DNA of 64,000 nucleotides from Intestinibacillus sp964580155. Its GTDB lineage: Bacteria > Bacillota > Clostridia > Oscillospirales > Butyricicoccaceae. The translations under genes were made by a program, and so were the position numbers. Location of the stretch: contig CAZOJP010000001.1 in NCBI GenBank assembly GCA_964580155.1, forward strand, positions 1-64,000, given 5' to 3'. The notes under the pieces are model-generated. The model was not told the origin of the DNA and searched no databases. It saw only the letters and a list, made by a program, of their open reading frames with translations. Below, piece after piece: positions 6,731 to 15,580 of the stretch; the stretch's first letter is position 1, and the number at the start of each line of letters is the position of its first letter.

Positions 6731-8857
6731 TCACGCACGGCTCATAAACTGATAGAGCACCAAAATTGCCTGCTCGCGTGTCGCGGCTTCATTGGGAAGA
6801 AATCTACCATGTTCGTCACCGCGCACCAATCCCATTCCTTGTGCGGTGGCAACATATCCATAGTATATTGCAGGAATGCTGGATTCATCTACAAAGGAGC
6901 AACGATAGATGCCGGGCAGACCGGCCGTCTTGCCGTATCCGGTGCAAGAAATGAGCAGCTTTACCAATTGGGCGCGGGTCATAACTTGCTGAGGTGCAGC
7001 CTCTTCACGGGTGAGAATCCCACGCTGGTATGCGGCTTCATACAGCGCCTCCTGCGCACCTTCGGCCGTGGGGTCATAGCGATACCCATCCGCACTCAAA
7101 AGAAGCACAACGAGAGCCTCCTGCGTCAAGGAGTGTTCTGGTTGAAGCATCCCTCCCGAATAGCCAATTCCAAACTTTGCAAGGGCAGCTACTTGCGGAT
7201 ACTGTGTCATGTCGATATCCGAATAAGCCAGGGCAGAAGATTTCACCTCATCCGCAAATATGGCATTGCCGGTTTTCGCATCAATGCCATAGCAGTAGCG
7301 TTTCAGTTCGGGTGTATAGGTCAGTTTCCATTGTGTTAGGTAACGATAGCCATATTCGAAATATTTCGCGTAGAGCGGATTTGTTGGATCAATCGCAATC
7401 GGAACTGCGGTATACCCAAGCTGGAGTTTATGCACGTCCCAATATTGATCGAGCGCACGCGCGTCGGAGATCAGATTTGACGCATCCTCAAACACGACGT
7501 CGTCGCTCCAGCTCTTGGAAAAGCTATCAATTGTTCCGTCCGCCGGCGAAATACCAACGTGAAGGGTGTTTTCGGGGAAAGGATATCCGTTCGCCTGACG
7601 CTCCCACACAAATCCGGTATCGGTTGCGGCAAACGCTGCGGCAGGCGCGCTTTGTCCCATCGCTTCTTTCTGATAGCGCTGCAAGAATGCCTGCGCCTTG
7701 CTGTACCCCTCACTGCCGCGATATGCTGTGCTCTTGTTTTCTTGCATACGATAGGTGGAAAACGACTGCAATTCGCCGGTTTTGGCATCGACAGTTGCAT
7801 TTTTATAAACGATGCGATCTTGTGTAGTGCCTTGTGTATACAGCAAATATGCCCATATCTGTGTGCTTTCCGGGTTGACAGAATAGAATGCCTGATGCAC
7901 TGTAAAGCCGGACAATCCCAGCTCGGGCATCGCACGCAATTTTCCGTCCAATGCGTTTTTATCCAAAACGTCTTTCAGCAGTGCACTTCCCTGCTGCTCC
8001 GCCTCGGTCAGCGACTGTCCCGCGTCGTCTTTTGCTGCCGCAGATTCCGTTGTAGCATTGCCGGAAAAGATGGTTAGATTGCGCTCTAGGTCAGATAAGT
8101 TCACAAGTTTTCCGCTCTGTGCATCCACATAGTAACGGTCGGTATTTACCGGAACATATCTCAAAACGGCCTGACCGGATTTACTCTGCTGCGTTGTGTA
8201 TTGCAGACGCAGGAGCATCGTGCCCTTCAGTCCTTGCGCAGCATCGGTCGTTTTTACCGCCGGCTTGTTCGTGGGGATATCCCCGACTCGTTTGCTCTCA
8301 TTGCGTGAAAAGCTGATTACGCGCAGATCGGAATTGCTCAACTGCATATAAACGGAAGTCGGTGTGGGAAGCCCATCGTAATATAGTGCCCCATATAGAT
8401 AGGTGTTTTGCGCATTGATTGAAAGAATCTCTGATGCTTCTGCGGAAAACTGAACGGTTTCACGCGCGGCAAGAACCCGTTTTAAGAAAAGCTGTGCTGC
8501 AGCTTCAATCTTGCTGCGATCATGGATTGGCAGTTTGGGCTCGAAAGAGCTGCTGTAGTTCTGGCGCTCATCCTCTCGGGTGTGTCGATAATTCGTAATG
8601 ACACCGGTCTCCCGCGCGGTCACATTCAAGGTATCCCCCGTCGCAGCCCAGTGAAGCTGCCAGATTGGGTCCAACCCGTCATCGTTTTTCTCTCCGTAGA
8701 ACGACGTGTAGGTATCCGGTATCGCGAGCTGCTGCTTGACTGATTTTGTAATAGACTGTAGTTGGGCATCCTGCGTAGTACTGGCATCGGCAGCGTGTGC
8801 GCCCCATACCGATGAAAGCATGCAGATCGCCATCAAGGCGGACAACCATTTTTTCAT
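6731..8857 (-). CDS. Secreted SLH protein with YcdB/YcdC-type domains
   Basis: A 708-aa exported protein. Residues 1-22 form a signal peptide (MKKWLSALMAICMLSSVWGAHA). The middle (about 30-540) shows repeated modules resembling YcdB/YcdC (DUF4901): stretches such as YYVDAQSGKLVNLSD, DAKTGELQSFSTY and IDAKTGNAIFADE recur, each ending a beta-rich PepSY-like unit. The C-terminal ~150 residues carry SLH modules (for example FLPNEAATREQAILVLYQF) that bind secondary wall polymer. GGAGGG precedes the ATG. It is single and convergent with the HPr-like gene. The enzymatic role of YcdB domains is unknown; this is likely a cell-surface protein. Confidence 0.82.
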   Translation of the reverse strand: MKKWLSALMAICMLSSVWGAHAADASTTQDAQLQSITKSVKQQLAIPDTYTSFYGEKNDDGLDPIWQLHWAATGDTLNVTARETGVITNYRHTREDERQNYSSSFEPKLPIHDRSKIEAAAQLFLKRVLAARETVQFSAEASEILSINAQNTYLYGALYYDGLPTPTSVYMQLSNSDLRVISFSRNESKRVGDIPTNKPAVKTTDAAQGLKGTMLLRLQYTTQQSKSGQAVLRYVPVNTDRYYVDAQSGKLVNLSDLERNLTIFSGNATTESAAAKDDAGQSLTEAEQQGSALLKDVLDKNALDGKLRAMPELGLSGFTVHQAFYSVNPESTQIWAYLLYTQGTTQDRIVYKNATVDAKTGELQSFSTYRMQENKSTAYRGSEGYSKAQAFLQRYQKEAMGQSAPAAAFAATDTGFVWERQANGYPFPENTLHVGISPADGTIDSFSKSWSDDVVFEDASNLISDARALDQYWDVHKLQLGYTAVPIAIDPTNPLYAKYFEYGYRYLTQWKLTYTPELKRYCYGIDAKTGNAIFADEVKSSALAYSDIDMTQYPQVAALAKFGIGYSGGMLQPEHSLTQEALVVLLLSADGYRYDPTAEGAQEALYEAAYQRGILTREEAAPQQVMTRAQLVKLLISCTGYGKTAGLPGIYRCSFVDESSIPAIYYGYVATAQGMGLVRGDEHGRFLPNEAATREQAILVLYQFMSRA

Positions 8858-9022
8858 ATGAATCCCTCCATTTTCTAGCCGTTACTCAACCGGTTTTGTC
8901 CATATAGACGTGGAAGGGTTTTCCTTTGTTCCTTCATTTTTTAATTGTTTACAGTTTGGTGATGACCGTATGCTTTCGGCATGATATACTCAAGCTATAA
9001 TGTTGCGGAGGCGGCTAATACC

Positions 9023-9496
9023 ATGAAACAATTTTTCACAATTTTGCTTGCCGGATTGCTTGCTGTTCCCACCAGCGGATGCGCGATCACCCCTGCTGCA
9101 TCTGCAAAAGCGAAACAGGCTGCGATACAGGCAGAGGATTCTGACCGACTAGTGACACAATATGAGCAAGCGATTCAAACCACCGGCCAGCTGATTGCCG
9201 CGCTGTCCGAGGCGATCACTCCCCTTCCGGTTCAAGAGTCACCGGCTAGCAAGGAGCAAAAAGAGCAGTGCGGCAGTTATCGTGATCAATTGAACGAAAT
9301 CGATCAAGCCATTGCAGACTATAGCAAGGATTTGGAGGTGCATTACGACAGTCACACGCTGACCACGAATGGATATGATGCTCTTTCGTTTCAGCTCAGT
9401 CAATTAAAGGCGCGGTCTGAAAAGCTGCGAGATACTTTATGTGTGGTATACGGCACCACAGCTGCGCCCGAAGACTTACCTGATCAACCAAAATAA
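9023..9496 (+). CDS. Putative exported lipoprotein, unknown function
   Basis: A 157-aa protein. The N-terminus MKQFFTILLAGLLAVPTSGC is a signal sequence with a Cys at position 20; TSGC is an imperfect lipobox, so lipid attachment is plausible rather than certain. The rest is Gln/Ala/Asp-rich and helical with likely coiled-coil stretches, and two further Cys (in EQCGSY and TLCVV). GGAGG lies upstream, and an extended -10 (TG-A-TATACT, 8982-8990) precedes it. I do not recognise a family. It is divergent from the SLH/YcdB gene, which hints at an envelope role only. Confidence 0.55.
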   Translation: MKQFFTILLAGLLAVPTSGCAITPAASAKAKQAAIQAEDSDRLVTQYEQAIQTTGQLIAALSEAITPLPVQESPASKEQKEQCGSYRDQLNEIDQAIADYSKDLEVHYDSHTLTTNGYDALSFQLSQLKARSEKLRDTLCVVYGTTAAPEDLPDQPK

Positions 9497-9793
9497 ATTT
9501 CTTATTTTCCACTTTTCTGATTAAATTCTGCATATAAACCATATAATTCGGATCGTTAATGCGAATTAAAATTCCATACGGAGGTATCATTTTATAAAGT
9601 CCATTCTCACAAAGAACGTCATGTGTTAAGCTCTGCATTGTGAATACTGCAACCTTGTTATTAAATAAACAATGCTTTTTTCATTTATATGTTGCTTTTT
9701 CTATCCTTATATGATAATGTACAAGACATATTCCAGACATACCCATCATACAACGTTAATGTGCCTTAAATATCATAAAAAGGGAGTGTCAAG
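9497..9793. other. AT-rich intergenic region upstream of the GAPDH operon
   Basis: 297 bp, AT-rich. On the minus strand a frame without start-site support runs from about 9660 to 9396 and encodes a protein-like stretch (GLYKMIPPYGILIRINDPNY) that could be a decayed gene end. No confident promoter is seen for the downstream operon; its ribosome site is GGGAG at 9782-9786. Confidence 0.35.
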
Positions 9794-10822
9794 ATGAGCA
9801 AAATTAAAGTTGGCGTGGCAGGCTATGGTGTTATCGGTTTGCGTTTAGCGACAGGTGTTGCGTTGCAGGAGGATATGGAGCTGGTAGGTGTTGCAGATGT
9901 TGCACCCAGCCTTGCCGTCCGCGGTTTGGTTGAATCCGGTATGCCCTATCATTTCTATAATGCAGCCAAGGGAAATGAGGACAAGCTACGTGAAGCGGGT
10001 GTGCCTATTTCAGGCACAATGGAAGATCTCGTTGAGCAGTGCGATATCATGCTTGACGCGACCTCAGCCGGAATCGGCGCCAAAAACAAAGAGCTATATC
10101 AGCGCATGGGCAAAAAGGCCATCTTCCAGGGCGGCGAGCAAAACAACATCGCCGATGTATTCTTCCACGGCTATGCAAACTATGAAGCGGGTGTTGGCCA
10201 GCAGTTCCTCAAGCTGACCAGCTGCAATACCACCGGCCTGATTCGCGCAGTGGACTGCATTGATCGCGCGGTCGGTGTGGAGCGCGTTGCCATCACCATC
10301 ATTCGCCGTGTAGCTGACCCGGGTGATTATCAGCGCGGCCTGACAAATGCGCTGCAGATGGATTACGCCCCCTCGCATCAGGCGCTCGATCTGATGCATA
10401 TCATGCCCCATGTGGACGCAACCGGTATTCTTGTGCATGCGCCGGTGACCCATGGCCACGTCATCACCGTCGTGGTGACTACCACAAAATCCATTGACAA
10501 AGCAGGCTTACTGGAGATCGCGGCAGCGCATCCGCGCATCCGTACCGTGAAGATTGCGGATGGCTTCCTGGGTAATGCCTCCCTGTTCCGTTATGCGCGC
10601 GATATGGGCAAATTCCGCGGCGATAACTACGAGATCGCGCTGTGGGACGAGTCGATCGTGATGAGTGGAAATCAGATCATGTTCGCAATCAATATTCCAC
10701 AGGAATCGGTAGTAATTCCGGAGAATATCGACGGCATCCGCGCCGCGACCAAAATGCAGCTTACCCGCGAGGAAGGCACCGCGATGACCAACCGATATCT
10801 GGATATTGGCAACTTCAAGTAA
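9794..10822 (+). CDS. Archaeal-type (type II) glyceraldehyde-3-phosphate dehydrogenase
   Basis: 342-aa protein of the phosphorylating type II GAPDH family (EC 1.2.1.59) known mainly from archaea, interconverting G3P and 1,3-bisphosphoglycerate with NAD(P). It shows an N-terminal Rossmann motif VGVAGYGVIGLRLA (6-19), catalytic Cys144 in TSCNTTGL, and RRVADPGD (171-178), corresponding to the archaeal RRAADP motif; it lacks the bacterial ASCTTNC signature. GGGAGTG precedes the ATG. It is first gene of a three-gene operon (20-nt gap to PGK, about 18-26 nt to the next). The physiological substrate may differ from G3P given the partner dehydrogenase. Confidence 0.88.
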   Translation: MSKIKVGVAGYGVIGLRLATGVALQEDMELVGVADVAPSLAVRGLVESGMPYHFYNAAKGNEDKLREAGVPISGTMEDLVEQCDIMLDATSAGIGAKNKELYQRMGKKAIFQGGEQNNIADVFFHGYANYEAGVGQQFLKLTSCNTTGLIRAVDCIDRAVGVERVAITIIRRVADPGDYQRGLTNALQMDYAPSHQALDLMHIMPHVDATGILVHAPVTHGHVITVVVTTTKSIDKAGLLEIAAAHPRIRTVKIADGFLGNASLFRYARDMGKFRGDNYEIALWDESIVMSGNQIMFAINIPQESVVIPENIDGIRAATKMQLTREEGTAMTNRYLDIGNFK

Positions 10823-10842
10823 GCGAAAGTTGAGGCGAACAC

Positions 10843-12102
10843 ATGAAGAAATTCGGAATCTATACGCTCGACGCATTGGATGTTCGGGACAAGACCGTAC
10901 TGGTTCGGTTGGATATCAATGAGCCGATCGATCGTGCGACGGATACTGTGACGGACGATACGCGCATCCGCGGATGTATCCCGACCATCCGTGAGCTGCG
11001 GGATAAGGGCGCTAAAATCGTGCTGCTGGCTCATCAGGGCAGCGACATCGAATACAAAAACTTCTACACCTTGCGGCCACACGCAAAGGTGTTGACGAAA
11101 CTGCTCGGTTCTCCGGTTCATTTTTTGCCCGATGTGGTCGGCCCTGCGGCACAGGACGCAATTCGGAGTTTGCAGAGTGGACAGGTGCTGCTTTTAGACA
11201 ATGTGCGCTTCGTTTCCGAGGAGCAAACGCTGTTCGAGCGTGCTCTAAAGCTGACGCATGAGCAGCAGGCGCAAACGCTGGTGGTGCGTACGCTCGCACC
11301 GCTGGCCGACTTCTATGTGTGTGACGCATTCGCCGCCGCGCATCGTGATCAACCAACGTTGTGCGGTTTTGAGCAGGTGCTGCCGTCGGCGATGGGACGC
11401 CTGTTTGAAAAGGAATACAGTGTTATTTCTTCGATCATGGAGGCACCGGAGCGACCGTGCGTCTTCGTGTTGGGCGGTGCAAAAATTTCCGACGCGTTTA
11501 TGATGATGAACACGGTTCTTCGTCGCGGTGTAGCGGATCAGGTTCTGTCCGGTGGCTTAGTTGCGAATATTCTGCTGGCGGCAGCAGGCGTGGATATCGG
11601 CAAAGCCTCCCTCGGCTTTATCCAAAAGCAGGGCTATGCCGAATATATCGAGAGTGCAAAGCCCCTTCTGGATCAATATCGCGATCGCTTGGTGCTCCCC
11701 GTCGATTTGGCTTATACGCAGGACGGAAAGAGACATGAGGCAGCGATTGATGCGCTGCCGCAGGCACTGCCGCTTGTGGACATTGGTGCGCGCACGGCAG
11801 AACAGTATGCAAGCATCATTCAAAGTGCAAAAACCGTCTTTGTCAACGGTCCTATGGGCATTTTCGAAAAAGCTGAGACCGAATATGGAACAAAAGCCAT
11901 CTGGCAAGCGCTGGGCGATACCGCTGGCTATACCGTAGTCGGCGGTGGTGACAGCGTGACCGCGACGAACAAGTATGATATGGCCGATAAAATCGATTAT
12001 ATCTGCACAGGCGGCGGTGCGTTGATTCGCTTCCTCACCGGCGAAGAACTGCCGGTCGTGACGGCGCTGCGCTTTGCGGCTGAAAATTTCCCATTGGAAT
12101 AA
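10843..12102 (+). CDS. Phosphoglycerate kinase, archaeal-like
   Basis: 419-aa PGK-fold kinase, transferring phosphate between ATP and 3-phosphoglycerate (or a similar carboxylate). Conserved blocks are VRLDINEP (21-28, substrate Asp/Asn), TDDTRIRGCIPTI, LLDNVRF, CDAFAAAHRDQPT, VLGGAKISDA, FVNGPMGIFE and VGGGDSVTA (nucleotide site). DAFAAAHR and AHQGS resemble archaeal rather than typical bacterial PGK (DAFGTAHR, HLGRP). GAGG lies 8 nt upstream of the ATG. It is co-transcribed with type II GAPDH, so kinase and acyl-phosphate reductase form a unit; this may be a second PGK beside a housekeeping copy elsewhere (inference). Confidence 0.88.
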   Translation: MKKFGIYTLDALDVRDKTVLVRLDINEPIDRATDTVTDDTRIRGCIPTIRELRDKGAKIVLLAHQGSDIEYKNFYTLRPHAKVLTKLLGSPVHFLPDVVGPAAQDAIRSLQSGQVLLLDNVRFVSEEQTLFERALKLTHEQQAQTLVVRTLAPLADFYVCDAFAAAHRDQPTLCGFEQVLPSAMGRLFEKEYSVISSIMEAPERPCVFVLGGAKISDAFMMMNTVLRRGVADQVLSGGLVANILLAAAGVDIGKASLGFIQKQGYAEYIESAKPLLDQYRDRLVLPVDLAYTQDGKRHEAAIDALPQALPLVDIGARTAEQYASIIQSAKTVFVNGPMGIFEKAETEYGTKAIWQALGDTAGYTVVGGGDSVTATNKYDMADKIDYICTGGGALIRFLTGEELPVVTALRFAAENFPLE

Positions 12103-12128
12103 AGGGAGCAAGAGAAAGGATGAACGAA

Positions 12129-13193
12129 ATGACTACATACAAGATCGCAGTAATTGCGGGCGATGGTGTAGGTCCGGAGGTGCTCGCAGAGGGCACCAAG
12201 GTATTAAACAAAGTTGCAGAGCTTGACGGCAGCTTCAAGTTTGAGTTTACACACTTCCCATGGGGCTGTGAATACTACCTCGAGACCGGCAAAATGATGG
12301 ATGACGATGGCATTGAGCAGCTTAAAGAATTCGATGCGGTCTATCTTGGTGCGGTCGGCGCGCCCGGCGTCCCCGACCACATTTCGCTGTGGGATCTGCT
12401 ACTGCGCATTCGCCACGATTTTGACGAGTATGTAAACGTTCGACCGGTGAAGCTGCTAAATGGTGCTCCCTGTCCGCTGGCGGGTGTTAAACCGGGCGAT
12501 ATTGATATGATCGTGATCCGTGAAAACAGCGAAGGCGAATATGCCGGCGCAGGTGACTGGCTATTTAAGGGTCAGCCGCATGAGGTTGTGCTGCAAACCG
12601 GTGTGTTCTCTCGCAAGGGCACGGAGCGTATCATCCGGTACGCTTATGAGCTCGCAAAAAAAGAGGGCAAGACTCTGACCAGCATCAGCAAGGCAAACGC
12701 ACTCAACTATTCTATGGTCTTTTGGGACGAGGTTTTTGCCGAAATCGGCAAGGACTATCCGGAAGTCAAAACAGATTCCCTGCTGGTGGATGCTGCGGCA
12801 ATGTTTTTCGTCAAGAATCCGCAGCGCTTTCAGATCGTCGTTACCTCCAACCTGTTCGGCGATATTATCACCGACCTAGGCGCGGCCATCTCCGGTGGCA
12901 TGGGCCTTGCAGCAGGTGCGAACCTGAATCCGGAACGCACCTTCCCGTCTATGTTTGAGCCCATCCACGGCTCGGCTCCCGATATCGCAGGGCAGAAGAA
13001 AGCGAACCCCCTTGCCTCTATCTGGTCAGCAAGTCAAATGCTCGATTTCTTTGGGCATGAGGACTGGGGCAAGCGCCTGATTGATGTAATTGAGCAGGTG
13101 ATGGTCGAGGCCAAGGCCTTAACACCCGATATGGGCGGCACAGCGACCACCGATCAGGTCGGCGACGAGGTCGTGCGTGTGCTGACGAAGTGA
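12129..13193 (+). CDS. D-malate/tartrate dehydrogenase-like decarboxylating enzyme
   Basis: 354-aa member of the isocitrate/isopropylmalate dehydrogenase superfamily. The sub-family signature VPDHISLWDLLLRIRHDFD followed by YVNVRPVKLL matches DmlA/TtuC (NAD-dependent oxidative decarboxylation of D-malate or tartrate) rather than LeuB or Icd. RENSEGEYAG and NLFGDIITDLGAAISGG carry the metal/substrate Asp and Arg, and EPIHGSAPDIAG is the NAD-binding loop. ATG 12129 is preferred over 12120 because AAAGGA then has about 9-nt spacing. It is last gene of the GAPDH-PGK operon and is followed by a terminator. A separate LeuB lies at 61658-62728, so this is a paralogue with another substrate. Confidence 0.83.
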   Translation: MTTYKIAVIAGDGVGPEVLAEGTKVLNKVAELDGSFKFEFTHFPWGCEYYLETGKMMDDDGIEQLKEFDAVYLGAVGAPGVPDHISLWDLLLRIRHDFDEYVNVRPVKLLNGAPCPLAGVKPGDIDMIVIRENSEGEYAGAGDWLFKGQPHEVVLQTGVFSRKGTERIIRYAYELAKKEGKTLTSISKANALNYSMVFWDEVFAEIGKDYPEVKTDSLLVDAAAMFFVKNPQRFQIVVTSNLFGDIITDLGAAISGGMGLAAGANLNPERTFPSMFEPIHGSAPDIAGQKKANPLASIWSASQMLDFFGHEDWGKRLIDVIEQVMVEAKALTPDMGGTATTDQVGDEVVRVLTK

Positions 13194-13231
13194 CAGCCTA
13201 GCACGAATCGCAATATCATATTGCGCAAATA

Positions 13232-13272
13232 AAAGACCACAAGCCTAGCATTTATGCAGGCTTGTGGTCTTT
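13232..13272 (+). terminator. Terminator of the GAPDH-PGK-dehydrogenase operon
   Basis: AAAGACCACAAGCCT (13232-13246) pairs exactly with AGGCTTGTGGTCTTT (13258-13272), with an 11-nt loop. It begins 38 nt past the operon's last stop codon. Confidence 0.88.
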
Positions 13273-13287
13273 GTTGCGTTTGAAAGA

Positions 13288-13299
13288 TTATTCCCACTC
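13288..13299 (+). repeat. Left direct repeat (attL-like) of the guaA island
   Basis: TTATTCCCACTC, identical to and in the same orientation as 19110-19121, where it encodes the last codons of guaA (complement GAGTGGGAATAA, Glu-Trp-Glu-stop). The copy here is outside any gene, as expected for the far end of an element integrated into the guaA 3' end. Confidence 0.75.
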
Positions 13300-13445
13300 G
13301 GCTGCTGAAATCTTATCCACACTGTATTCAGCAGCTTTGTATTATTTTTACCCTGTATATTGTATCTATTTTACGCTTTATTTTCGTGATAAAGTGATAT
13401 GGGCGTCATTTCAGCATCGCGTTAGAGAAGAAAGTGGTGAAAAAT

Positions 13446-13583
13446 ATGTCTGAATCCAGAGAAGAAATGCTGCACCGCACAGCCAAAGCCCGTGAGCAGA
13501 TTATGATTGATAAGTTATTGGACTACTTCTACAAGCACAAAGACGAAATCCTCAAAATGATGGAAGAACAGAAGCAGGATTAA
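13446..13583 (+). CDS. 45-aa charged small protein, unknown
   Basis: Highly charged helical peptide (MSESREEMLHRTAKARE at the start, MMEEQKQD at the end), predicted fully alpha-helical, no membrane segment and no Cys. A weak purine-rich ribosome site (AAGTGGTG) lies about 5 nt before the ATG. Its stop codon overlaps the stop of the convergent HNH gene by 4 nt. Upstream (13273-13445) lies the left repeat and a 9-bp hairpin GCTGCTGAA/TTCAGCAGC (about 13300-13336) with the same CTGCTG flavour as the 18.1-kb repeat region. No family recognised. Confidence 0.45.
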   Translation: MSESREEMLHRTAKAREQIMIDKLLDYFYKHKDEILKMMEEQKQD

Positions 13584-14323
13584 CCCCTGAATATCACATC
13601 GTTGTGGTAAGTCAAAGCGTCTTTGTTCGGGTAAAATCTTTCTGGTAAGGCAATAGATTCTCCTTCAAGGTCGATAAGCCATTGCCTTGTAAAGCTGTCA
13701 CGCTGCTCGCGTACCTGCGTTGACACATGGATTTTATAATCTGGCGTTACCGTAATTAGCCCACCGTCAAACGCTTTATCATAAAAGGTATTGAGCAGCA
13801 GTCCATTTGTGGGGTCGGTTCGCTCTGAGGTCGTGCGGCAACTTCGGAACGGTTTGATATGACTTGCAACAAGCATGGCTGGCAAGGTCATGCCGGAGAT
13901 ACAGCAGGCGTTTTCATAAGACGCAAAAACAGATGCTCGGAAGAAATGACGCTCTCGGCTCACTCTGTTTTTATCTGTTAGCGAGGATAGGGGTTTTGCG
14001 CCATTTATTGGGTTTGCGTCGAATAGGGCAAGCCCGGTCAAAGATTCGGCTTGTACGCTGAGCGTGCCCCAATCATTCTTGAATTCGTCGAAAATCAATC
14101 GGTCCGCTTTCGCAGCATGAGTTGCACCCTTGACCTTTGAATTAGGGTCAATAGCCGCAAAGTTTTTCATACGCATAACAAGAGAGCTGACAGAGTGAGA
14201 AAACCCATCAGCGACCTGCTGTATCAACTTATTGGAGGGGCGCATATCGTTCAGCGGTGTTATACAGTACAGCGCATAGGCAACGATAATGTCCTCTCGG
14301 CTCCATGCTACACGTTCGCCCAT
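13580..14323 (-). CDS. HNH endonuclease (HNH_2 type)
   Basis: 247-aa predicted DNase. The nuclease core lies at about 140-190: a CCISGM knuckle (Cys140/141), VASHIKPF with His155 as the general-base candidate, then NGLLLNTFYDKAFD with Asn173 and Asp182/Asp186. This is the HNH_2 layout found in restriction-like and phage-linked nucleases. The N-terminal half resembles the accessory domain that often precedes HNH_2 (EDIIVAYALY; residues 8-60 similar to a helical substrate-binding region). No methyltransferase partner is present, so a modification-independent or defence role is only inference. It lies inside the guaA island, directly downstream of the DUF4236 gene on the same strand. Confidence 0.8.
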   Translation of the reverse strand: MGERVAWSREDIIVAYALYCITPLNDMRPSNKLIQQVADGFSHSVSSLVMRMKNFAAIDPNSKVKGATHAAKADRLIFDEFKNDWGTLSVQAESLTGLALFDANPINGAKPLSSLTDKNRVSRERHFFRASVFASYENACCISGMTLPAMLVASHIKPFRSCRTTSERTDPTNGLLLNTFYDKAFDGGLITVTPDYKIHVSTQVREQRDSFTRQWLIDLEGESIALPERFYPNKDALTYHNDVIFRG

Positions 14324-14343
14324 AGTTCAAAGTCTCCGTCCGC

Positions 14344-15443
14344 TTAGTTCTCGGATTGTTGCTCCTCCTGCCGCAAAGTATTACCGTGTTGAATCATCTC
14401 TGTCGCAATATCAGAGAACTGTTTCGTTTTCTGAATACTGGACAGATAAAGCCGTGTATGGAATCCACCCGAAGTTTTCAAATCCACAAGTCCGAATTGG
14501 CATACTGGCAACTGCACATTATTCTTAAACCGCTTATCGGGTGTACCATTATTATTTACATACTGCCAAGTATAAGACAGAATCTGGAATCCTTAGGCGC
14601 TGTATTTGCGACAAAGCGAGTATCTTCGACCGAAATATCCAAATCCTTTAATGCCGCAGTGCCAAGCCCTTTCTTGCCTTCCACAATAATAACGTCAGGC
14701 AGAATATAGAGTTTTTCTTTCTTCAGCTTCACAAAGTAAATCGTTGCATTTGTCCGAAGGAAATACGGTCTCCGCTTTTGGATTTTCAATTTTGTCAACT
14801 GGACAGAGCGACCGGCACCACCATGCCGACGAGATGAACTGTTGGCATATATATCATTGACCTGCCATACTGCATCGCAGCTTTTCAAGCACTCCATTGC
14901 TTTTTGGAGGTGGTCCACGCGGTATTGCCCCTCTGTGCTGGTCATATCATAGGTTGCTTTTACTGGGCCTACAATGCGGTACACAATTTTCCAAACGAGG
15001 AAGCCGACAAAGGCAAGCATACTCAGTGCAAGGAGTGCCCCAGAGCCACCGTTATCTGCTGTCTGTGCCGTGCCATAGATAAAGACAATGAGTGCGATAA
15101 TCGGCAGCCATGTGAGGAGCCTGTTTATTTTAATAAAATCTTTAATTGCTCCTAAGAACGCTTCAAAATCGGCGCTATAAACCTCATCTTCATTTTCAAT
15201 AGAGAACAAATATGAAGAATCCGTTGTACTTGTTACAGTATTTGACGGTTTCTTTGATTTTCCACTTTCCTCCACCCACGAAATGCCGGTGCCGGGTATA
15301 GATAGTGTTGCCCGGTTCGTTCCGCGAGCGGTCTTAGTGTAGCGAAAGCCTTTTCCGCCAAAGCTATAACCTACGCCGCTTTTACTGAAATTGATACGAA
15401 AGCCACCGCCCAAGTTAACACTTTTTCGAAAACGCAAACTCAT
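14344..15443 (-). pseudogene. DUF4236 protein disrupted by a frameshift
   Basis: The intact part (15443-14556, 295 aa) starts with the DUF4236 domain, with MSLRFRKSVNLGGGFRINFS at residues 1-20 and GVGYSFGGKGFRY after it. Two hydrophobic segments lie near residues 100-150. The frame ends early with a short odd tail (CLILGSM). Reading one base back near 14580 continues a protein-like sequence for about 78 codons to a stop at 14344-14346 (includes YTWQYVNNNGTPDKRFKNN and FGLVDLKTSGGFH), which looks like the true C-terminal domain. A single-base loss at TTC-TGT is the simplest explanation; no classic slippery heptamer is seen. GGGAGGTG precedes the ATG. Function unknown. Confidence 0.75.
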
Positions 15444-15480
15444 AATATGACACCTCCCTATGGTATGACTTTGAAATAAT

Positions 15481-15580
15481 TATACCGTGTAGGGCGATTT
15501 GTGTCAATTATTAGAGCCACCCGTGTCAAGCTATTTCCAGCCTTCCTTGATAATGACATACCATGTATGCGTACTATAAT
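15481..15580. promoter_or_regulatory. Divergent control region of DUF4236 and XRE genes
   Basis: The dyad CATACCATGTATG (15557-15569) overlaps the spacer of a plus-strand promoter with -10 TATAAT at 15575-15580 (-35 TGACAT at 15554-15559, short 15-bp spacer). A related half-site, TATACCGTGTAGGGCGA (15481-15497), lies near the DUF4236 start and matches CATACCATGTATGCGTA at most positions. This layout suggests that the adjacent XRE protein represses both genes; it is inferred from sequence only. Confidence 0.45.

Noticed and set aside
7030..7827. 265-aa plus-strand frame inside the SLH/YcdB gene
   Set aside because: Antisense shadow, Arg/His/Ser-rich composition typical of a reversed GC-biased gene.
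13446..13583. Considered as an antitoxin paired with the HNH protein
   Set aside because: The genes are convergent with overlapping stops, not an operon; no known antitoxin pattern.
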